DNA of 28,008 bases from SURF-21 sp964529285 (GTDB lineage Bacteria > Actinomycetota > Geothermincolia > Geothermincolales > RBG-13-55-18), in NCBI GenBank assembly GCA_964529285.1, contig CAZGWK010000048.1, positions 1 to 28,008 on the forward strand, given 5' to 3'. The notes beneath the pieces were generated by a model. That model was not told the DNA's origin. It searched no databases and was given only the letters and a program-made list of their open reading frames with translations. The position numbers were made by a program, and so were the translations under genes. Positions 7,029 to 15,348 of the stretch are shown one piece after another. Each line of letters begins with the position of its first letter. Position 1 is the first letter of the stretch.

Positions 7029-7239
7029 GCCCCCTCCTTTGCGCTGGATATTGGTTTCTCGGCTTATTTCTTTATCGGAAACCGGGCAAAGAGCTTGAGC
7101 TTTGATGCATCGGCGGGGGACGCAAACCCAGGGTTTCTCTTGTCACCAGGCTCGTTAAGCCGGATGCGGCGACCCGGCTCCGCAGGGCTGGAAGTACGTA
7201 GTGCAATAAACGCCCGCTCGCCAGAGGACTGAGCGGCGG

Positions 7240-8325
7240 TTAATCCCCAAAGGAGGTGCCCACGCTGCGCGCGAAGCTCACCAGGTCTCCCCCGGGAGGT
7301 ACTTTGCGCTGGCCGGGCACGACCTCCTCCAGGGGGACGGCGTCGATGCGGGGGGTCCTGAGGGCGGCCATCATCCCGAACTTCCCCTCGAGCACCATCT
7401 CCACCGCGGTGGTCCCGAAACCGGTCGCCAGGATACGGTCGAAGGGCGAGGGGCTGCCGCCCCTCTGCAGGTGCCCCAGCACGGTCACCCGCGTGTCCAT
7501 CCCGGCCATGGCAGCGATCTTCTCCGCCACGAACTCGCCGATTCCCCCGAGCAACTTGGGCTCAACGCTGCTCTCCCTGCCGACTGTGCCGCCACCCGGG
7601 AGTAGCGCGCCCTCAGCGACCACGATGATGCTGAACCTTTTGCCGCGGCTGCGGCGCTCCTCGATGCTCTCCACTACCTTCTCGAAGCTGTACTCGATCT
7701 CGGGGATGAGGATAATGTCGCCGCCCCCGGCGATGCCGGCGCCCAGCGCTATCCAGCCAGAATTGCGCCCCATGACCTCGAGCACCATCCCGCGGTGATG
7801 GGAGGCGGCGGTGGTATGCAGCTTGTCGACGGCTTCGGTGGCCGTCTGCAGGGCCGAGTCGAAGCCGAAGGTGACGTCGGTCCCCATGATATCGTTGTCG
7901 ATGGTCTTGGGGATGCCCACGACGGGCATGCCCATATCGTACAGCTTGCGGGCTATGGAGAGAGTCCCGTCTCCCCCCGCCACGATGAGCGCCTCCACCC
8001 TCATCCCCTCCAGGTTAGAGATGGCCGCCGCGGAGTTATCCTCGTAATGGACGGCGCCGTCGGAGGATGTCCTCGGGTACATGAAAGGGTTGTCGCGGTT
8101 GTTCGCACCCAGGATGGTGCCCCCCCTGGGCAGGATACCCGACACGTCCTCGTCGTCGAGGAGCCTCCACTTGTCCTCGATCAACCCGCCGAAACCCTCG
8201 TTGATGCCGGCCACCTCCAGCCCGTGCTCGAAGATCGCCGACTTGGTCACCGCGCGGATCACGGCGTTGAGGCCGGGGCAGTCCCCTCCCCCGGTAAGGA
8301 TGCCTATGCGCTTGATGGATGCCAT
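7240..8325 (-). CDS. 6-phosphofructokinase, probably ATP-dependent, group III-like
   Basis: The 361-aa protein phosphorylates fructose 6-phosphate in glycolysis. It has the N-terminal nucleotide loop GILTGGGDCPGLN, then GGDGT at 117-121, PKTIDND at 139-145 with catalytic Asp143, the fructose-phosphate motif VMGRNSGWIA at 185-194, and GHLQRGG near the end. Gly120 corresponds to E. coli Gly104, which allows ATP; PPi enzymes carry Asp there. Lys140 corresponds to position 124, where classical ATP enzymes have Gly and PPi enzymes Lys. This Gly/Lys combination is known from group III enzymes, in which Gly104 usually means ATP use. The start ATG at 8325 has GGGAG upstream; the longer frame adds 12 residues with no better site. 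No glycolytic neighbours are present. Confidence 0.93.
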   Translation of the reverse strand: MASIKRIGILTGGGDCPGLNAVIRAVTKSAIFEHGLEVAGINEGFGGLIEDKWRLLDDEDVSGILPRGGTILGANNRDNPFMYPRTSSDGAVHYEDNSAAAISNLEGMRVEALIVAGGDGTLSIARKLYDMGMPVVGIPKTIDNDIMGTDVTFGFDSALQTATEAVDKLHTTAASHHRGMVLEVMGRNSGWIALGAGIAGGGDIILIPEIEYSFEKVVESIEERRSRGKRFSIIVVAEGALLPGGGTVGRESSVEPKLLGGIGEFVAEKIAAMAGMDTRVTVLGHLQRGGSPSPFDRILATGFGTTAVEMVLEGKFGMMAALRTPRIDAVPLEEVVPGQRKVPPGGDLVSFARSVGTSFGD

Positions 8326-8753
8326 CGCGTGCTCTCCCTTCCATGTCGAGGTAGCCGGCACTCTAACTCATTGAACAACAGCCCCGGCGCTTCCGCAAAG
8401 GCGGGTAGCGGGACACCTGCCGCAGCGTCCGCCGCCCGCCTTCAGGCCTCGATCTGATCGAACTATTCCTCAGTCAATTAGATTCCCACTGGGCGGGGCA
8501 CGAAACAAGGCCCACGGGATATTCATGCCCAACGCCGGAGAGGAAGCGTCGAGGAGATGAATTACGCGCATCTCCATGGGGCACGAGTTTTAGCGGCGGG
8601 CGCCGTCACGGGAACGCCGTCAACCGCTACGTGGAAATAGATCAAGGCAGGATAAGCGGGTACCGATACTGATATGGTTGATATGCAAAAGAAATGCCGA
8701 AGCGTATAATCAAAATTTGTATGCTTAAACCGTAAAGAAAGAAGTGTGATCAT
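8326..8753. other. Divergent intergenic region between phosphofructokinase and radical SAM genes
   Basis: The 428-bp region holds no convincing gene. Its right part becomes AT-rich and carries a candidate promoter. The left 150 bp are GC-rich with no clear hairpin, box or repeat that I can support. Confidence 0.5.
8705..8710 (+). promoter_or_regulatory. Candidate -10 box (TATAAT) for the radical SAM gene
   Basis: The hexamer matches the -10 consensus exactly, 43 nt before the TTG start. The best upstream TTGATA (8678-8683) is 21 bp away, which is longer than usual, so a positively controlled or weak promoter is possible. Confidence 0.4.
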
Positions 8754-10133
8754 TTGAGACTGCATCTTATTGCCCCGACAAAGCAGGGTGAGACATACCT
8801 GTTCAACAAGGGGCTCCTGGCCCCCCTCGGCCTTATGTACCTGGCGGCGCATACCCCGCCGGAGGTCGAGGTGCGGCTGATAGACGAGAACGTCGAGCGC
8901 ATCGATTTCTCGCACGTCCCCGACCTGGTTGGCATCACCACCATGACCGCCACCGCGCCCCGGGCGTACGAGATAGCCGGGCGCTACCGCTCCCTGGGAG
9001 CGAAGGTGGTGCTGGGCGGCGTGCATGCGTCCATGATACCGGACGAAGCCATGCAGTACGCTGACGCAGTGGTCATCGGAGAGGCGGAGAACGTCTGGCC
9101 GCGCGTCCTCGCCGATTTCGAAGCGGGGCAGATGGAGCCCCTTTATCAACAGGAGGGCTTCATAGAGTTCAAACGCCCCCTCCTGCCGCGCCGCGATATC
9201 ATCGACCCCAAACGCTACTGGAGCGCCAACGGGGTGCAGACCGCCCGCGGCTGTCCCCACGGCTGCAACTTCTGCTCGGTTACCGCCTTCAACGGGCGCA
9301 AGGTGCGCATGCGCGACGTGGATAACGTGCTCGCCGAGGTGGAGTCGCTGCCACGCCACAACCGCATCCGCAACAAGGTGGTGGCTTTCGTCGACGACAA
9401 CATCGCCGCCAATCCCACCCGCGCCAAGGAGCTCTTCAGGGGACTCATCCCCATGGACCTGAAGTGGGGCTCGCAGGCCTCCATCACCTTCGCACGGGAC
9501 GAGGAGCTGGTGGCCCTGGCCGCGGAAAGCGGCTGCAATTTCCTGTTCATCGGCCTGGAAACCATGTCACGCAAGGCCCTGGCCGAGATGGGCAAGAGCC
9601 AGAACAAGGTAGAGGAATACGCCGACGCCCTGCGGCTGCTTCGTAAATACGACATACACGTCATGGGCGCCTTCGTCTTCGGTTTCGACTGCGACGACGA
9701 ATCCTCTTTCACGGACACCCTGGATTTCGCCACGGAAAACAAGATACAGGTAGGCCAGTTCGCCCATCTCGTGCCCTATCCGGGGACGCGCCTCTATAAC
9801 GACTTGATGGAACAGGACCGCGTGGAGCAGGAGTTCTGGTTCGAGCCGTCCTGGGATGCCAGGGTGGTGTATACGCCAAAGAACTTCAGCGCGCAGTGGC
9901 TCACCGACAGGACCCACAAAGTACAGCGCGATTTCTACTCCTACCGTTCCATCGCGAGGCGCATGTATCTGCACCGGCACTGGAGCTACTGGTTCGCCTT
10001 CAATCTCCTCTACCGCCACTCCCTTTCCAGCAGCCGTTCTCACGAGGTTGGCGAACGCGCGGGCAGCGCAAGCGGAAGAAAGTGGTTCTTCCTGCGGCGT
10101 CCCGAAAAAGCGTGGGCGTCCAAGACCGGCTAG
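8754..10133 (+). CDS. B12-binding-domain radical SAM protein (class B)
   Basis: The 459-aa protein has an N-terminal Rossmann-like cobalamin-binding-type domain (about residues 1-130; LVGITTMTATAPRAYEIA, VVLGGVHASMIPDEAM). A radical SAM barrel follows, with C167-x3-C171-x2-C174 (CPHGCNFC) for the [4Fe-4S] cluster that cleaves S-adenosylmethionine. Further marks are FVDDNIAANP and FIGLETMSRKAL. The C-terminal part (QFAHLVPYPGTRLYN onward) resembles the DUF4070 region of this group. Such enzymes do methylations, rearrangements or ring formations in lipid, cofactor or natural-product synthesis; the substrate cannot be named. The start is a TTG because the nearby GTG runs into a stop; the ribosome site is weak. 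It is a single gene, convergent with the histidine kinase gene. A basic C-terminal tail (about residues 425-459) is unexplained. Confidence 0.88.
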   Translation: MRLHLIAPTKQGETYLFNKGLLAPLGLMYLAAHTPPEVEVRLIDENVERIDFSHVPDLVGITTMTATAPRAYEIAGRYRSLGAKVVLGGVHASMIPDEAMQYADAVVIGEAENVWPRVLADFEAGQMEPLYQQEGFIEFKRPLLPRRDIIDPKRYWSANGVQTARGCPHGCNFCSVTAFNGRKVRMRDVDNVLAEVESLPRHNRIRNKVVAFVDDNIAANPTRAKELFRGLIPMDLKWGSQASITFARDEELVALAAESGCNFLFIGLETMSRKALAEMGKSQNKVEEYADALRLLRKYDIHVMGAFVFGFDCDDESSFTDTLDFATENKIQVGQFAHLVPYPGTRLYNDLMEQDRVEQEFWFEPSWDARVVYTPKNFSAQWLTDRTHKVQRDFYSYRSIARRMYLHRHWSYWFAFNLLYRHSLSSSRSHEVGERAGSASGRKWFFLRRPEKAWASKTG

Positions 10134-10289
10134 AATCAGCACTGCTCGCGGGGAAGGCCGCAGGATCTCGGTCCCATAATCGTCAATCAAAGTTAGCGTA
10201 TTCACCGTGTCTGCCGACCTGGAGTGTTTATTCCTGCTCATCCCGGCCTGACGGGCAGGCGCCTCTCCAGCCCCCATTGCCGGTGAAGC

Positions 10290-13139
10290 TCACGAACGCG
10301 GCAGGGTGAAGCGGAAAACCGAGCCCCCTCCCTTGCGGTCCTCGTGCCATATCCTTCCGCCGTGTGCCTCTACGATCTGCCTGGCCAGAAAGAGGCCCAG
10401 CCCCAGTCCCGGTTTGGAGTGGTACTGCGCTTCCTCCACCTGGTAGAAGCGCTCGAATATCTTTTCCCTGTTGCCCGAGCGTATGCCTATGCCGCGGTCC
10501 AGGACGGAGACGGTGACCTCCCTCTCCCCGTCCTCGACAACTACCTCTACGTCTGACCCCTCCGGGGAGTACTTGACGGCGTTATCCATGAGTATGACGA
10601 GCAGGTCGTGTATCCTGTCGGGGTCCATCTCGTATTCACCTGATCCCTCGGACACCTCCGCGAAGAACCCCCAGCCCTGGACCTTGACCCGCATCTCGCG
10701 TACGGTTTGCTCCACCAATGATGCGATTTCAGTGCGCCGTTTGTAGAGATGAAAGCGCTCTCTCTCCACCAGAGAGACGTTGACGAGCCCCATGACCATG
10801 CGGCTGATCCTCTCGGTGGATTGTTTTATCGCGCCGATGATCTCCTGCCTGGTGAGTTCGTCCGATTCCGCACCATGCGACTCGAGCGTTTCGGTGTAAC
10901 CCGACAGCAATGCTACGGGATGGCGCAGCTCGTGAGAAGCTATATCCACGAAATCCCGCAGACTCTCGTTGAAGGCATACCTCTCCTCCTCGATCTCTAT
11001 CGCCTTGCACAGCATAGCCATAGTATCTATCTCGACTTGTGTATATTCCTTGTCCTCCCTGTCGAGGAGGTTAAAACACCCGACATGCTCGCCATGCAGG
11101 CTTATGGGTAAGTACAGGCAGGAACGAAAGCCGTGGCCGCGTATTTCCGGATCCCGCTCTAAAACCTGTGTCTCGATCTCTTTGCAGGTTACCGATTCCC
11201 CGGCGCCCTTGGACATGAGATGGTAGCACAGGCAATCTTCCACGTTTGCGATTTTCTGGAAACCCTCGTCGGCTCGCAGGGAGGAAAACACATAGAGTCC
11301 TCCTTTTTCCATCCTGCCGTATCTGATCAGGTCGGCCTCGAGGATGTCCCTGCCGGCGAGCACGAACCTCTGGATGTTCTCCGGGGGATCGGTGCCCAGG
11401 CTGAGAAAGCACTCGTTCAGTTTACGCAGGCGCTGCTCCGCCCGCTTACGGTCGGAGACGTCCCTGGTGATGCTGATGAAACCTATTGGCCTTCCCTCCA
11501 CGTTCCTAAAGAGGGCGGCGGTGACCTCTCCAAAGAAACGGGTGCCGTCCTTGCGGAGCAGCGAGTATTCTTCCTTTCTGGCAGTGCCTTCCTCCGGTTT
11601 CGTGCGCATGGATTCTGTCGCCTTTGATCTGTACTCGGGGGTGATCAATTCCAGCACGTTTCTGTAGAGTATTTCCTCGGCTCTCGCGTATCCGAAGAGA
11701 GACACGCCCGACTGGTTGACCATGAGTACGGCCCCGCTCAGATCGGTCAGGATGATGCTGTCCGGCGAGGTCTCCACCAGCGAACGGTAGCGCTCCTCGC
11801 TCGCGCGTAGTTCCTGCTCGGCTCGCTTGCGGTCAGTGATGTCACGCGTGTTCAGGACGATGCCCTGCACCGCGGGGTCCTCGAGGCGGTTGCTCGCTAT
11901 GGCTTCGTGATATTGCCAGGAGCCGTCCTTGTGCCTGTAGCGCACCGTGATACTCTGCGGCGTTTCCGGGTCTTTCAGGACCCGGTCAAACATCTCCATG
12001 ACTTCTGATGCATCCTCGGGATGGATGTTATCGAGGATGCTTTTCCCGTAGGAATCTTCAGGTCTGTAACCGGTTATGCGTCCGGCGGAGGTGCTTGCCC
12101 AGCGGATAGTCAGGTCCTCGTTGAGGATATCGATCATATCCGGCGCGTTTCTGATGAGGGAGCGGTAATACCGCTCACTGTCGCGCAGCCTGACGTTGGC
12201 TTGCTCCAACTCCTCGGTGCGTTCCACGACCAGCTTCTCGAGATCGCCGCGATATCTTTCGAGCTCATCTTCCGCCCGCTTGCGCTTGCTTATGTTGGTC
12301 ATCAGCCCGCCCAGGCCGATCAGTTCGCCGTCCTTGTACAGGGGGCGGCTGGACGTCCTTACGTTAAGAATCTCTCCGTCCTTGTCTATAACGCGGAATT
12401 CGTAGGGCTCGAGTTCTCCGCCGAGGGTGCGCTCGAACCCGGCGAGCAGTCCTTGCAGATCGTCGGGATGTACGAAGCGCGTAAAGGGATGCCCGACGAT
12501 CTCCTCGGCGGTATATTTGCTGATGCGCTCTACGGTCGGGCTGATATAGGAGAAACGGCCCATTGGGTCGAGGGTGAATATCACGTCGTTCAGGTTCTCC
12601 ACCAGGTCGCGGTATCTTTGCTGCGATTCCCTCAGCTCCTCCTCCGCACGCTTGCGCTGCGTGATATCGCGGCAGGAGGTGATGTAGTAAGTACGCTCCC
12701 CTGAGCGGGCGGCGGAGATGGACACCTCGACCGGGAATTCCACGCCGTCTTTTCCCAGCATCTGGGATTCTCGAACCGTGCCCAGCATATCCTCGATGTC
12801 CGCGGCGGCATGCGAGGGGAATGCGCCGACAGGATGATCGCGAAAGCGTTCGGCTATGAGCGTCTCGTGCAAGTGCCTGCCGATGACCTCATCCGCGCTC
12901 TGCCCGAAAAGGCTTTCCCCCGCGCGATTGACGTAGATGACGCTCCCCTGCTCATCGAGGACAAGGACGGCGTCGTTGGCGGAGTCCGCCATGGATCGGA
13001 ACAGGTCATCCTCGCGTCTCAGCTCTTCCGCAAGTCTCCTGTAGAGGTTCTCCGATGACTCCAGCTCCGCTTCACGCCGGCGCAGTTCCGCCAGCTCTTG
13101 CTTGAGCCTTGCCGCGTCCTTGCTCGTCTTTCCAGCCAA
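10290..13139 (-). CDS. Orphan cytoplasmic sensor histidine kinase with four PAS domains and a GAF domain
   Basis: This 949-aa protein starts with a coiled coil (1-45). It then has PAS domains at about 45-165, 172-290, 320-440 and 446-570, each ending in the DIT.RKRAE.EL linker, and a coiled coil at about 290-325. A GAF domain (about 575-720) carries several Cys (C636, C638, C652, C674, C688). The kinase core has the phospho-acceptor His736 (DIASHELRHP), N-box DNAVKY (852-857), DRGIGI (881-886) and GLGLGL (911-916). No membrane segment or response regulator is seen, so it senses something in the cytosol and signals to an unlinked partner. The start is TTG with GGAGG 6 nt upstream. PAS ligands (haem, flavin or none) cannot be told; the GAF Cys could bind a metal. 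Confidence 0.93.
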   Translation of the reverse strand: MAGKTSKDAARLKQELAELRRREAELESSENLYRRLAEELRREDDLFRSMADSANDAVLVLDEQGSVIYVNRAGESLFGQSADEVIGRHLHETLIAERFRDHPVGAFPSHAAADIEDMLGTVRESQMLGKDGVEFPVEVSISAARSGERTYYITSCRDITQRKRAEEELRESQQRYRDLVENLNDVIFTLDPMGRFSYISPTVERISKYTAEEIVGHPFTRFVHPDDLQGLLAGFERTLGGELEPYEFRVIDKDGEILNVRTSSRPLYKDGELIGLGGLMTNISKRKRAEDELERYRGDLEKLVVERTEELEQANVRLRDSERYYRSLIRNAPDMIDILNEDLTIRWASTSAGRITGYRPEDSYGKSILDNIHPEDASEVMEMFDRVLKDPETPQSITVRYRHKDGSWQYHEAIASNRLEDPAVQGIVLNTRDITDRKRAEQELRASEERYRSLVETSPDSIILTDLSGAVLMVNQSGVSLFGYARAEEILYRNVLELITPEYRSKATESMRTKPEEGTARKEEYSLLRKDGTRFFGEVTAALFRNVEGRPIGFISITRDVSDRKRAEQRLRKLNECFLSLGTDPPENIQRFVLAGRDILEADLIRYGRMEKGGLYVFSSLRADEGFQKIANVEDCLCYHLMSKGAGESVTCKEIETQVLERDPEIRGHGFRSCLYLPISLHGEHVGCFNLLDREDKEYTQVEIDTMAMLCKAIEIEEERYAFNESLRDFVDIASHELRHPVALLSGYTETLESHGAESDELTRQEIIGAIKQSTERISRMVMGLVNVSLVERERFHLYKRRTEIASLVEQTVREMRVKVQGWGFFAEVSEGSGEYEMDPDRIHDLLVILMDNAVKYSPEGSDVEVVVEDGEREVTVSVLDRGIGIRSGNREKIFERFYQVEEAQYHSKPGLGLGLFLARQIVEAHGGRIWHEDRKGGGSVFRFTLPRS

Positions 13140-13357
13140 GAATTTCCTCCGGTAGCCTCTAAAAAATGGAATAACTTACGGGAGAGATCGCATAGCGATA
13201 TGTGTCCGATATGATGGCATATATTGGATATTGAACCGTCTATGCTTCTCCCATCCGGATTAAACCATGTTCCTCCCGCTTATATTATTCCCAGATATGA
13301 AGAATACAATGCCTGTGGCTTGCATCGGGATTACGGGATAACCTCGGGGCTCCGCCT

Positions 13358-14008
13358 TCAGGCCTGCGAGCTCTCCTCCCTGCGGAGTATGCGGTCGAGA
13401 ACCATGTTGCTGGGAATAAGGGCGAAGTAAAAATACTGCGAGGCCGGTATGCTTAAGAAGGCTATCGCGATGGACAGGCCGAATACGAGAGCTATGCTGA
13501 GATAGACGAGCAGAAGATGCTTTTTTACTGCGGGGGTTACGGACTCGTCCGCCAGGTCATGGCGGTAGCTCGCATACCACCATAAGAAGCCGAGACAAAG
13601 GGCTACGGTCAGCATGTTGATGTCGTAGAAAGCCACGGCGAGCACGCTGCTGCCGTATTCGCTCATGAGGTCGGTGGAGAAAGGTAGCAGTACGACGAAC
13701 ATGAGCACGAAAAGGTTTATCCACAACAGGCCCGGCGTCGAGCGTCTCAGCATGGCGAACATGCCGTGATGATTCATCCAGAAAGCGCCGATGATGACAA
13801 AGCTGATGAAGAAGCCCATGAACTTGGGCCACAGATCGACCAGCTCCTGCCGGAGTTGGCCGATATCGGAGACCTGCGGTACGACAATGGTCAGGATGAG
13901 CAGGGTTATGGCTACCGCGAAGACCGCATCGCTGAAGCCAACCGCACGCTCCAGGCCACGTGCTTTGCCGTCCCCGTTACCTTTCCCACTATCCTGAAGC
14001 TCCTCCAA
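13358..14008 (-). CDS. TMEM175-type (DUF1211) integral membrane protein, possible K+ channel
   Basis: The 216-aa protein has the family signature at its N-terminus, RAVGFSDAVFAVAITLLIL: Arg, then FSD, then FA..ITLL in the first transmembrane helix. About five or six hydrophobic segments follow, including KFMGFFISFVIIGAFWMNHH, another family landmark. Bacterial relatives form tetrameric potassium-conducting channels, with a hydrophobic layer of first-helix residues as the filter. The ordinary length fits one six-helix repeat. The start is TTG (14008) behind GGGAG; no ATG precedes the conserved helix. It is a single gene, divergent from exonuclease III. Ion selectivity is inferred from the family only. 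Confidence 0.85.
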   Translation of the reverse strand: MEELQDSGKGNGDGKARGLERAVGFSDAVFAVAITLLILTIVVPQVSDIGQLRQELVDLWPKFMGFFISFVIIGAFWMNHHGMFAMLRRSTPGLLWINLFVLMFVVLLPFSTDLMSEYGSSVLAVAFYDINMLTVALCLGFLWWYASYRHDLADESVTPAVKKHLLLVYLSIALVFGLSIAIAFLSIPASQYFYFALIPSNMVLDRILRREESSQA

Positions 14009-14239
14009 TGGCAGTTCTCCCTGGTTGGCTGCTGCGTGCGCAGTCTTCGCACGGCTGTTTTATAAATTCGCCGTGGGACTGGTATACCCCTGCAGTCGGG
14101 AGGTGGAAGCCGGGAGCTCCCGGGATAGAAACGGAGAAAATCCGGCCGGGAGCAGCTTTCGACCCTGCCGTAATGGTGCTGCGTAGACCCCCTGTGATAA
14201 ATTGATATAGTCCTGCGGCTGTGGAAAGAAGGTGTTTAT

Positions 14240-15013
14240 TTGAAGAAATTGCTCATCTGTTCCTGGAACGTCAACGGCATCAGGGCCGCATATTCCAAGG
14301 GTTTGCTGGACTGGTTAGAGGAAAGCCGGCCCGACATCCTGTGCCTCCAGGAGACGAAGGCCAGCGAGGAGCAACTGCCGCCCGAGCTTAAAGAAGTAGA
14401 GGGCTACCACGCGTACTTCTCATCCGCGGAGCGCAAGGGGTACAGCGGCGTTGCTCTCTACACGCAATCCGAGCCGCAGAGTGTCAGAAACGGCTTCGAT
14501 GTCCCCCGTTTCGACCACGAGGGCAGGACGATTATCGCCGATTTCGGCGGCTTCACACTCTGCAATATATATTTTCCCAACGGAAAACAGTCCAAGGAAA
14601 GGCTCAGGTATAAGATGGAGTTCTACGATGCCTTCCTGGAATATGCGGACGCCTTGAGGAAGAAGGGTAAGGGTATCGTGGCATGCGGCGATTTCAACAC
14701 GGCCCACAAGGAGATCGATCTCTCCCGCCCCAGGGAGAACAGCAAGGTCTCCGGGTTTCTGCCGCAGGAGCGTGCCTGGATGGACGAGTTCGTGGACCAT
14801 GGCTACTCGGACACCCTGCGCATGTTCAACCAGGAGCCCGACCAGTATACGTGGTGGGACCTGAAAACCAGGGCACGCGAGAGAAACGTGGGCTGGAGGA
14901 TAGATTATTTCTTTGTCAGCGACGACATGAGGGACAGGGTAAGATCCTCGACCATAATGGCGGACGTGATGGGCTCGGACCACTGCCCTATATGCATTGA
15001 ACTGGCGGTTTGA
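14240..15013 (+). CDS. xth: Exodeoxyribonuclease III / AP endonuclease
   Basis: The 257-aa protein repairs DNA at abasic sites and has 3'-5' exonuclease and 3'-phosphatase activity, as known for the family. All metal and catalytic motifs are present: SWNVNGIRA with Asn10, CLQETK with Glu38, the YF/NIYFPNG strand, GDFNTAH with Asp151 and Asn153, and GSDHCP with Asp247-His248. The length is typical of ExoA/XthA. The start is a TTG with AAGGTG upstream. The next gene begins only 19 nt after the stop, suggesting co-transcription with the small conserved protein and the flavoprotein. Confidence 0.96.
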   Translation: MKKLLICSWNVNGIRAAYSKGLLDWLEESRPDILCLQETKASEEQLPPELKEVEGYHAYFSSAERKGYSGVALYTQSEPQSVRNGFDVPRFDHEGRTIIADFGGFTLCNIYFPNGKQSKERLRYKMEFYDAFLEYADALRKKGKGIVACGDFNTAHKEIDLSRPRENSKVSGFLPQERAWMDEFVDHGYSDTLRMFNQEPDQYTWWDLKTRARERNVGWRIDYFFVSDDMRDRVRSSTIMADVMGSDHCPICIELAV

Positions 15014-15032
15014 AGGAGAAGAGGAGGTCGGC

Positions 15033-15326
15033 GTGTTTGCGGATATCGACGAGATCACCATCAACTACGAGGAAGACGGGGTACAGGTGGTGGACGAACT
15101 GGACAAGGCGATCCTGACCAGGGGAGCGTGGGTGACCATCATATTCCGCTACCGCCAATGGGAGCAGTCCAAGGATAATTACGGCCCTGACCGCTTTACC
15201 ATACGCCGCTACCGTAAGATAAACAACGAATACAGGCAGCAGGCCAAGTTCAATATCTCCAGCATCGATCAGGCGAAGAAGATCATAGAAGCTCTGAACG
15301 GCTGGATAGAAGCGGCTGGTTCCTGA
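15033..15326 (+). CDS. Conserved small protein of unknown function
   Basis: This 97-aa soluble protein shows a pattern I recognise from uncharacterised homologues in other anaerobes: TRGAWVTIIFRYRQW, then YGPDRFTIRRYRK, then KFNISSIDQAKKIIEALNGWI. The Arg/Lys-rich middle and the aromatic strands suggest a small mixed alpha/beta fold, possibly nucleic-acid binding, but this is a guess. The GTG at 15033 has GAGGAGG 5 nt upstream; an earlier TTG overlaps the exonuclease gene and lacks a site. It lies between exonuclease III and a flavoprotein on the same strand with short gaps, so it is likely in the same transcript. Confidence 0.75.
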   Translation: MFADIDEITINYEEDGVQVVDELDKAILTRGAWVTIIFRYRQWEQSKDNYGPDRFTIRRYRKINNEYRQQAKFNISSIDQAKKIIEALNGWIEAAGS

Positions 15327-15348
15327 AGACGGCAATCGGGGGGATAAC

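Noticed and set aside
7158..7179. AGCCGG/CCGGCT hairpin between the lipoprotein and phosphofructokinase genes
   Set aside because: A 6-bp GC stem with a 10-nt loop is expected by chance in DNA this rich in G+C, and no T-run or repeat copy is seen.
10246..10260. GCCTG-ACGGG-CAGGC as a terminator between the convergent radical SAM and kinase genes
   Set aside because: The stem is only 5 bp and no T-run follows on either strand.
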